The notes beneath the pieces are model-generated. The model had not been told where the DNA came from. It ran no database searches and saw only the letters and a program-made list of their open reading frames with translations. A program made the translations under genes and the position numbers. Shown in pieces: positions 54,201-62,700 of a stretch of 64,000 bases of DNA. The stretch spans positions 1 to 64,000 of the forward strand of contig JABSRP010000036.1 of assembly GCA_013215145.1 (NCBI GenBank), written 5' to 3'. The DNA is from Pseudobacteriovorax sp. GTDB taxonomy: Bacteria; Bdellovibrionota_B; Oligoflexia; Oligoflexales; Oligoflexaceae. How positions within the stretch are numbered: position 1 is the first letter of the stretch; the number at the start of each line of letters is the position of its first letter.

Positions 54201-56030
54201 GATGGCAAATTAGACATGCGATCCATGCATCAACCTTCGGAGTCGTGGCTTGACCTTTACCGCCAGGCGATAACAAAATTCTCAGAGCAAGAGGCTATCC
54301 AATACGGTGGGGATATCCTAACTTATAGTGAGTTCGATCAAAAAGTTAGTCAGACAACTGCTTTTTTAATTGACCATGGAGTTGCTCCTGGTGACTTTAT
54401 TGGGATCTGTCTCGAACGCGGAATCGATCTCATTGTAACAATGATGGCTGTTCTGAAAACGGGAGCTGCCTATATTCCCCTTGATCCAAATTATCCCAAA
54501 GACAGACTCACATATATGACAGAACAGTCGCGTATGAAACTGCTTTTGGCCAAGAATACGCCCTCCTTTGAAACAAATGCCCCGATCGTTCTGCTAAATA
54601 TTAGCGATAATCCTATATCCAATATCATGACCTCAGAGCCAAATCCATCAAACCCCGCTTATGTCATTTACACATCTGGTTCTACTGGCAAACCTAAAGG
54701 CGTCGTCATTAGTCATGGAGCTCTAGTCAACTTCGTTAAGAACGCAAACCTATTCTTTAATATAGGGCCAAGCGATAGACTACTTGCCATTACAACTATA
54801 TCATTTGATATTTCTGTCCTCGAAATATTTCTTACATTGTCAGTAGGTGGAAAAATCATCCTCGGAAAAGCTGAGGATTCCATGGACGGCGGCAGACTCA
54901 TCGATTTACTCGACAAACAAGATATTACGTGGATGCAAGCCACCCCCTCAACCTGGACTATGCTGCTGCAGTCTAATTGGAAAGGAAAGTCAAATCTAAA
55001 TGCCATTACAGGAGGGGAACCTCTTAGCTTGGAATTGGCCAAACAATTAGTCAATCGAACGAAGGTTCTATGGAATGCTTATGGGCCCACTGAGGCGACA
55101 GTATGGGCAAGCTTGGCACATATTCAGCGAGATTCGCCGAGAATCCATATTGGTAAGCCAATTGATAACTATGATTTTAAAATACTAGACGACAATCTAA
55201 ATGAAGTACCCCAAGGTGCCCCAGGCATCCTTCACATCGCTGGGCCTAGTCTAGCCGAGGGTTACCTACACCGAGAGGATCTGACAGAAGAGCGTTTCCT
55301 TCAACATCCACTGACAGGGTCAAGAATATATAACACAGGCGATTTGGTTCGCATATCGGGACACGAGGAGCTCGAGTTTATTGGCCGTAAGGACTCTCAG
55401 GTAAAGGTTCGCGGCTTTCGGATTGAACTAGGTGAAATAGAATCCAATATTTTATCTCATCCCGAAGTCGATACTTCCGTAGTCATCGTTAGAGAGGATA
55501 GTCCCGGAGATCAACGACTTGTCGCTTACATAAACGGATCTAACAAAAATCTTAGACTGGGGACTCTCAACAAATATCTCACTGAAAAGTTGCCACGCTA
55601 TATGCTACCCAATCAGCTAGTTTACTTAGAACATTTTCCTCTCACTGGCAGTGGAAAAATTGATCGCAAGAGTCTTCCTCGACCTGAAATTCATAAGTCT
55701 CATGAAGTAAAATTCAACGAAATCATCAAGCTAACATCCAATGAGAAAAAAATTGCAAGCTTATGGAAAGACTTAGTTGGGGTCGACGAAATCAAACCAG
55801 AGGATAACTTTTTTTCCATTGGAGGACACTCCATAGCAGCACTGAGACTGATTGCTGCTTTAGACGAAAAATATGGCTACAAGATAGAGGTCAGAGACTT
55901 AATGACAGCGTCTCTCCAGGGCATAGCCTCGAAATTTGATGATGTCGGACTCGTAACAATCGAAAAACCAGCAGAGATATCAAAGGAAAAAACATCGTTC
56001 TGGAAACGATTTTTAGGAAACAAATCATGA
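51270..56030 (+). CDS. NRPS: C-PCP-C-A-PCP
   Basis: A 1586-residue peptide synthetase, GTG start behind GGAGA. C1 (about 25-430) has HHLIADG at 149-155; PCP1 (about 465-535) carries Ser496 in LGGHS; C2 (about 550-960) has HHIIWDG at 683-689; A (about 985-1480) shows YTSGSTGKPKG, WNAYGPTEA, YNTGDLV and GKIDRKSLPRPE; PCP2 carries Ser1521 in IGGHS. The first module has no A domain, so PCP1 must be loaded in trans or is inactive. The ten specificity residues read by alignment to GrsA are D-I-L-Q-I-G-A-V-W-K, close to the known glycine code DILQLGLIWK. No thioesterase. The stop overlaps the next start (ATGA). Confidence 0.95.
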   Translation: MTDSWKKINFNPLEDGVLLEKARDLSTLEHEIWSAQMFSANAHKSLNEIFAMKINGNLDIAKLKKAIESVVQQAECLRSVLNAQGDLLCVLPTIHPNIHERTWEGDEDQLKNLLGDIASQAFDSHKGPLFRYDIIKASDKEVILQQVTHHLIADGWTCTKLMEFIGQAYIDPKWTIQRAQGMSNTLLQPKKETIQFWKEHLDGDFQSIGLARQKPTIERSFEAKRIDFSIANSDFDLLKETAKKSNATLMSYLLSCFQMTCSHICHQNTLSVGVPFAHQLLSSNPNMLGHWTSLLPIKATIDPHTSLQDLIRSTKRNLINASENADISIGDIVRHLEVPRQKDSMPIVNIAFNFDPNFQVAMGDLSNEIFSVPKKFETYEMFICAIQYQDRIDFEFSYDESLYKTSVVQKLIDTFANIITKSHNNVQLSRNHLKPVDGLDLVHKPIAVPPQDSNLEAIQNTARSPKGEVIANIWKEALGIETIENDDDFFLLGGHSLLAAKIIAKVNKALELNLRVNDILRHSELGIFIESSLGEEAPAPCEKATVSRSVDLVTPLQRQMITTEKMFPKSKQGLHELPSAWHIRGPLNIELFKRSFASIVEKHAIMRSNYSVDHEGNFAVTYREDVQHALEVINLINQTDAETLAMTEIKSHKSRWQLENDQLFVAKVFLLSNQHSIFFFSAHHIIWDGWSFDLLLEDLAKAYQNDGKLEIPTSSFQDFAAFDSQVDRTKALAHWQSRLTPLPDPLELPVDHSRPARFTFEGEHYLFQIPHELTSEIDQFCRNQRTTAFTLLLTAYTILLETYSRQSDMIVAIPTRRRACQEFEEIIGPFVTNLPVRIQFDPNSSIEDLLVKINGIILEDLEYDDIAIDDLLSTLKIHRNESRNQLFTSMFSFQDVRNRPLSLGPLTMDQIFIPHSAVSTDHLLWMKRDEKGFSGGIDYYKGILEPSTIQSMSRCLIKIIRNVVADKKQIIASLDLSDGKLDMRSMHQPSESWLDLYRQAITKFSEQEAIQYGGDILTYSEFDQKVSQTTAFLIDHGVAPGDFIGICLERGIDLIVTMMAVLKTGAAYIPLDPNYPKDRLTYMTEQSRMKLLLAKNTPSFETNAPIVLLNISDNPISNIMTSEPNPSNPAYVIYTSGSTGKPKGVVISHGALVNFVKNANLFFNIGPSDRLLAITTISFDISVLEIFLTLSVGGKIILGKAEDSMDGGRLIDLLDKQDITWMQATPSTWTMLLQSNWKGKSNLNAITGGEPLSLELAKQLVNRTKVLWNAYGPTEATVWASLAHIQRDSPRIHIGKPIDNYDFKILDDNLNEVPQGAPGILHIAGPSLAEGYLHREDLTEERFLQHPLTGSRIYNTGDLVRISGHEELEFIGRKDSQVKVRGFRIELGEIESNILSHPEVDTSVVIVREDSPGDQRLVAYINGSNKNLRLGTLNKYLTEKLPRYMLPNQLVYLEHFPLTGSGKIDRKSLPRPEIHKSHEVKFNEIIKLTSNEKKIASLWKDLVGVDEIKPEDNFFSIGGHSIAALRLIAALDEKYGYKIEVRDLMTASLQGIASKFDDVGLVTIEKPAEISKEKTSFWKRFLGNKS

Positions 56031-56788
56031 GTTCACTGGAAATAACGCATGTGAATAGTCAGCATCATAGGTCAAAGAAAATTATGATGTATATTCAGAA
56101 TCCTCAGACTTCCCATCTGAAAACTGTTGTTTTCTTCAATCCGTTACCTCATGAAATAAACCGAACCCAATGGTACTATAAGCAAATCTCGAATAAATTC
56201 GCAAAATTTGGCGTAAAATCAATTCGTTTTGACTATCCAGGAACCGGAAATAGCTGCGGAGACTTTCAGGATTTCAGTTTAGATGATTGGATCAATGAGA
56301 GTACATCGATTGTTACCCGTCTAATTGATGAGCATTCCCATCGTGTTCCGATATTTCTCATTGGGACACGCATAGGAGGCTCTATCATTTCTTTGCTACC
56401 GCATAAGCAAGGCGAGAACATTACAAACATTTTTGTTGATCCCATCGAAGATGGCAATCAGTTTATCCTGGACATGAAATCTCTTCAGGAAAAGTTCGGA
56501 TATGGTCAAGAGTTCCAAGCTCCCTTTTTCCCAAAAAATCCAGTCAAGCAGGTTTTCGGGTACCCTTGGACTGAAACATTTACCGAATCGCTAAAATCTA
56601 TTAAGGCAGAAACATGCCGCTTTCATGAAGGCCACGTTCTACTTTCAAAAAGTCGTGTTTCAGAATTGACTCATTCATCGCTTGAGGATGACTTTAACTG
56701 GGATGATCCCAAGCTTCTGGGACACCTAGCGTTTTCCAATCACCTAGTGAGACGTATCAAAGCGATTATTGACGGAGGTGAAGATTGA
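56027..56788 (+). CDS. Alpha/beta hydrolase, exosortase-hydrolase-2-like, no nucleophile Ser
   Basis: A 253-residue alpha/beta-fold protein overlapping the NRPS stop by 4 bp. FFNPLPHEINRTQWYY, IRFDYPGTGNS and LIGTRIGGSIISLL give the fold; in the nucleophile elbow (G-x-Nu-x-G) the nucleophile position is Arg, so no classic Ser is present. From memory, the GxRxG elbow is shared with the hydrolase 2 of exosortase-A gene sets. The last residues overlap the next start (TTGA). It may be a discrete editing or transfer subunit for the assembly line; function inferred. Confidence 0.82.
   Translation: MSSLEITHVNSQHHRSKKIMMYIQNPQTSHLKTVVFFNPLPHEINRTQWYYKQISNKFAKFGVKSIRFDYPGTGNSCGDFQDFSLDDWINESTSIVTRLIDEHSHRVPIFLIGTRIGGSIISLLPHKQGENITNIFVDPIEDGNQFILDMKSLQEKFGYGQEFQAPFFPKNPVKQVFGYPWTETFTESLKSIKAETCRFHEGHVLLSKSRVSELTHSSLEDDFNWDDPKLLGHLAFSNHLVRRIKAIIDGGED
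56774..56780 (+). promoter_or_regulatory. Ribosome-binding site fixing the TTG start of the megasynthase
   Basis: GGAGGTG followed by AAGA and TTG at 56785 is an optimal Shine-Dalgarno spacing. An overlapping GTG in another frame closes after 40 codons, so TTG is the real start. Confidence 0.8.
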
Positions 56789-59700
56789 GAGAATCAACTC
56801 ACTTCTTTGGAAAGTATTCTCATCTTTTCGGCATACTTACCGAATCCGCTGTGAATCATTCCTTGCCAACTATCGTATTATGGAATACGGGAATTAGCAC
56901 TCACTGTGGTCCGAACCGGATTAACGTGACTCTCGCTAGAACTCTAGCAAAACTTGGTTTTCGTGTTTTTCGTTTTGATCTTTCGGGACTCGGCGAAAGT
57001 GAACACAGGAGAGATGGTAGCACAGGGCAAGAAAAAAATAATCTTGACACTCTAGATGCACTCGACTACTTGAGAACGGCAGATCATGGAGAAAAGTTCG
57101 TTTTAATCGGGAATTGTAGCGGCGCTGTTGATGCACATTATGCTGCTGCTAGGGACTCATCTGTTTGCGGACTTCTCATGGTTGATGGTTATGTTTATCC
57201 CACCAGTCAATATCATGTTCATTATTACAGAAAGCGGATTTTCAATCTCAAACGCTGGAAAAACTTTATAGAACGTAAGAAAAAAGACCTAACTGGGGAC
57301 AATCCAGTCGATATTTTTGGCGGAGATTATCCTGACAAAGATCAAACCGAAGCCGAACTTCGCAGCGTCATCGACAGAGGCTGTAAGGTAAGAGTTTTCT
57401 TTACAGGTGGCTTTGAGTACAAATACACTTATTTCGATCAGTTTTTTGATATGTTTCCCTCAATTGCGAAAAACGACATTGAACTCACAGTATATCCTGA
57501 TGCAGATCATCTTTTCACTGTGGTCGAACACCGGCGAAGTTACATCGAAGACGTCTGCCAATGGGTATCTAACCACTGGGAATCGCATACTTCGTTTGAT
57601 GATAAGTCTTTGACAAATTTAAAGAACGATGATTCTCATAACAAAGATGACTCGATGCTCTATCGCAGTGCAGTCGTTGTAAACCAAGAAAACTACAGCT
57701 ACAAAAAACTAGAGGAACTGATAGCCCAGACAGCAAACTTGTTGGAAAGCCACGGTATCTCCGCTGGTGATCGCATTGGCATTGCTTTGCCGCGTGGTAT
57801 TCATCAAATCGTCAGTGTATTAGTCTGCGAAAAAATGAATATTACCTACATACCAATAGATCCATCCCAACCGAAAGACATAATCGAATCACTACTTAGT
57901 GAGACATCCTGTAAATTAATCTACGGAGATCTACAAAGTAGCAAATTCCTCAATCTCACAACGGATCAAATCATCCACCATTCAAATTGCTATGATCCGC
58001 GAATGATTGACACTGACATGGATCGCTATATTCTATTCACTAGTGGGTCCACCGGTAAACCAAAATCCATAGCATTACCAAGCTCAGTTCTAGATGGGCT
58101 CATCGATTGGCAGCTATCACAGTTTACGGAGGTTCCCCGGACGCTACTTTTTAGTCCACTTTCCTTCGATGTATCCTATCAGGAGCTAGTCACAACTATT
58201 CGCGCTGGAGGAACTATTTTTCCCATCAGCGAGAGTCATAGGTCAGATCCCGTAGCTTTGCTTGAATTCATCGAAGAGCATCAGATCAATCAACTCTATT
58301 TACCGTTTATTGCCCTGAATCTACTTTGCTACACTGCCATGGTGAAAAAATCATGGCCAACATCGATAAAATCTGTCTTTACCGCAGGCGAACAACTTGT
58401 GATTAATGATGGAATCCGTGAATTTTTTCGCCAGACAGGGGCAAGACTCAGCAATCATTACGGACCAAGCGAAACCCATGTCGTAACCGCGTATATGATG
58501 CCCAACGACGTAGACTCGTGGGATGATCTCCCGCCTATTGGCAAGCCATTACCAGGATTCGACATCGAGCTATGGCCAATTGAGTCAGAGGATGCCGACG
58601 AAACTCATGAAATTGTAATCGGCGGGCATTTCGTAAAAGGACGATATCTCGATCCGGCCCTAAATCAAGGAAGATTTTTAGATAAAGACGGAAAGCGATA
58701 TTATAAAACTGGCGATATAGGTTTTCGTGACAAGGATGATAACTTCCATTTCGTTAGCCGAATCGATCATCAACTTAAGATAAATGGCTATCGGATCGAG
58801 GGTGCAGCCATCGAGTCTGCTGTCATGTCGCTCCAAGGGATTACGTCCGCAGTCGTCGTCAAACAAAAAATTGGACACGAAGATATTTTAACCGTTTTTT
58901 ATTCTGGTGATCATGATCATGACCTAAAGTCTGTTCGACATGAGCTCAGCAAAGTATTTCCCAAGTACTCACTCCCTAATCGCGTGACCCGATTAGATGA
59001 GTTTTCTCGAACTTCAAGTGGAAAAATTGATAGAAAATCCTTAGCCACTTATGGAATTGGTAAACTTTCCTCCACACGAGAAATACTTGAAGACCAATCA
59101 GAAATATCAGACGACTGGACTCATTCGATCATTTCAACCATCAAGGATATTGCAGGTATTGAGCTGCTAGCTGATGATAATATCTTTCATCGTGGAGTTA
59201 GCTCGGTTCAAGCAGTTAAAGTAGCCTTGGAACTTTGCCAGCGTCATAGCGATACAGACTTACTTTCTGCCATTGACCTTTTTCAACACCCCACCCCCAA
59301 TGCGTTAGGTCAATATCTAAGCCAAAGTAAAAATACTCATACACCCTTAAAGGCGAGTACAACACGATTTCCACAAAATGAAACACAAAAATCGTCCTCT
59401 ACCGAAAACGGTGACGTAATTCCGCCAGAGACGGCTAACTCCGATATCGCCATTATAGGTCTTTCTGGCAGGTTTCCAGCTGCGGACAATCCCTACGTAT
59501 TTTATCAAAATCTACTCGCTCAAAAGGAGTCTGCTACTGCTTTTGACAAAACGACAATAGATCCAAGCCATCTAGACTTTTTAGGTGACCCACGCTATGT
59601 TCCAAGAAGAGGTATCATTTCCGATGCAGATCATTTTGATCACAAACTGTTTGGATTTAACCCAAAAGAAGCCGCACTCATTGATCCTCAGCATCGAGTC

Positions 59701-62700
59701 TTTTTGGAAGAGGCCTATAATTGTTTGATTGACGCCCGTTGTGTGTTTCAGCAAAATCGAAACATCGGGGTTTTTGCAGCTTGCAATACCAATTCCTACC
59801 TCAAAAAAAATATCCTTCCCAACAAGAGTTTGGTTGAGCGATATGGTGACTTTCAGATTATGATTGCTGGCGATAGCGACTATCTAGCGACACGGGTGGC
59901 TCACAGACTTAATTTGGAGGGTCCAGCCCTTACCGTTGGTACCGCATGCTCATCATCTCTCGTAGCAATCATTCAGGCTGTCAACAGCCTAAGACAAGGC
60001 CAATGCCAATACGCTTTGGCTGGGGGAGTCAGCATTACGGCTCCTATTCATTCGGGCCATTTCACCGAGGAGGGCAGCATCAAAAGCCCCGATGGTTTCT
60101 GCCGACCATTTTCAAAGGATGCGAAGGGTACCTATTTCAGCGATGGTGTAGGTGTTGTCATGCTAATGCCTCTCAGTCAGGCAGAAAAAGAAAATCGGAA
60201 AATATACGGTGTCATTCGAGGAGTTGGAATCAATAATGATGGCATCGATAAAGTCAGCTATTCAAGCCCCTCGGTTAAGGGTCAAGTGGACTGTATCAAG
60301 CAGGCTCTTGAAGATGCCTCTTTAAGCAGTGACCAAGTGGATTTTATCGAGTGTCATGGTACTGGCACCCATATCGGAGATCCATTAGAAGTCGAGGCCT
60401 TAAGACGAGCGTTCTCCGATAGTACAACAAATAGGAGTCCGTTGATTGGATCCCTCAAGGGTAATATCGGACATTTGGCAGCGGCAGCGGGTGTCACAGG
60501 ATTGATTAAAGCATCTTTATCATTATATTATCGGAGATTGCCAGCCTCCATTCATAGTCGTCCAGTCAACCCGATGCTAAAACTAGATTCAGGGTGTTTT
60601 AGGATCCCGGAGGAGACCATTGACTTAGGGGACAAACCTGTGACTGCAGGGGTGAGCAGCTTCGGTATTGGGGGTACTAATAGCCATATTATAGTTTCGT
60701 CCAGGGGTGCACGAGTCGAGCAACCAAGGTCTGCTAACAGCTTCAGCTTGTTTTCGAGTTCGACTGACCCAAAACAAAAGCCAAGGCAGACGCAGCTGAT
60801 AGTCAATGGTAAATATATTAGTCATGATATTTCCGACAATATTGAGCGACCAAAGACGGCACTTTTATTTCCTGGGCAAGGGTCCCAAATCTCTGGAATG
60901 GGGACGGAGTATTACCGAAACTGGCCAGCATTTAGGGAAAAAATTGAACTAATGAACCCCATCGTCAAAGGTTTGAGTGGTATCAGGCTCGACGAGATCT
61001 TTCAATTAGATCCAACGGAATTACAAAAGACTCACAATGCTCAGCTAGCAATCTTTGGTTTTTCTTATGCTATAGCATCATCCCTGGAAGGCTGTGGATT
61101 AGAATTTGATATAATGGTGGGCCATAGTATTGGAGAATATGCTGCGGCAGTTATTGGTGGGTGTCTTAGTTTGCAGCATGCCCTTGAAATTGTGTTTCAT
61201 CGCGGTCGACTCATGCAAGCGCTTCCAAAAGGCGGCATGGTTGCCCTGCGTACCGACAAGGTTCTAGATTTACCCTCCGATATTGCGCTAGCTGCAAACA
61301 ATAATGAAGTAGAAAAGGTTATTGCAGGACCGCTCGATTCGCTCAATCAGTATGTATCTTTTCTCGAGAAAAGAGGTATCGCTACCCGAAAACTCAATAC
61401 CTCTCACGCGTTTCACAGTTCGATGATGCAGCCTATGGTCGAGGAATTTGGCTCAATTCTAAAGGAGAAATCCTTTAATAAACCCAATAGTGAAGTGATA
61501 TCGACGTTAACAGGAGAACCTTGGTCAGAAAGCCCTCCGGACCCGACATACTGGATAGACCACGCTATAAAGCCTGTGGACTTTTGGAGAGCGGTGTTAA
61601 ACTCTGATTGTGAACAGTTTATTGAAGTCGGACCGGGACGAGCACTCTCTCAAATCATTAAACGATCGCGTAAATCTTTCTCAACCTTTGCTATTCACGA
61701 TCAAAGCCAAACAAAAAGCGAATGGGAATCCCTGTTAACAGGGATCTCGCTGCTCAGATCTGGGGGAATTATAGGAAACAAATTTGCCTATGACGAGTTT
61801 AATCAAGCAAGTAAAAATAACATCTTCGAAGGATATAAATTTGATCGCGCCAAATGCTGGTTTGATCCAATCAAACCCAAAGAGGCCCCCAAAATCAATC
61901 AAACCACTCAACTACAGGTCGCAACTAACATGAAAGAGCTTAAAGATTTTCGATCAGAAATTACCGAAATCCTATTTGATTCTTCAGGAATTCAAGTGAC
62001 ACCGAATCAATACTCACGCTATTTTATCGAAGTTGGATTGGACTCACTATTTTTGACTCAACTGGCCGTGAGCTTAAGAAATCATTTTAAATGTGACATT
62101 TCTTTCCGTGGATTAAGCGATGAATATCCAACAGTAGATGCCTTAAATGAGTATATTCAAAAGCAAGCTCCCCAGTACATCGAAACGTCACCAGATCCAG
62201 TAACGACAACTGAGACGAATAAAGTAGCCACGATCACGCCAAGCGAAGAAACCGCTCTGGCGTCAACGATACCGGCAACTTTTCAGACTAGAATGCCTCA
62301 CAATTCCGGTCATACATCCATACACTCTATCGTGCAGCAACAGATTCAGTTGATGCAACAGCAACTATCGCTACTTCAAGGTGAACCAGTGCAAGCGGAA
62401 CCAGCACAGACTGATCAGGAGTCACAGGTATCACAGGAAACACAGCAAGCTAATCATTCTGGTTTGCGTGTCGTGACCCAATCAGATGCCCCAAAAACCG
62501 AACATGTATCACCATCAGGTAAACGATTTGGGCCCATGCCCAAAATCTTAAATCGAAATCCTTTGATCAATGATCCACAGAAACAAGCCTTTGAGGTCTT
62601 TGCCAAGGTGTATAATGCCAAAACCCAGTTATCAAAACAGGCGACACAAGAGCAACGGTTTGCCCACGCCGATCCTCGCACAGTGTCTGGGTTTCATAAG

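Noticed and set aside
56778..56900. GTG start at 56778 for the gene after the small hydrolase
   Set aside because: That frame stops at 56895; the long domain-containing frame uses TTG at 56785.
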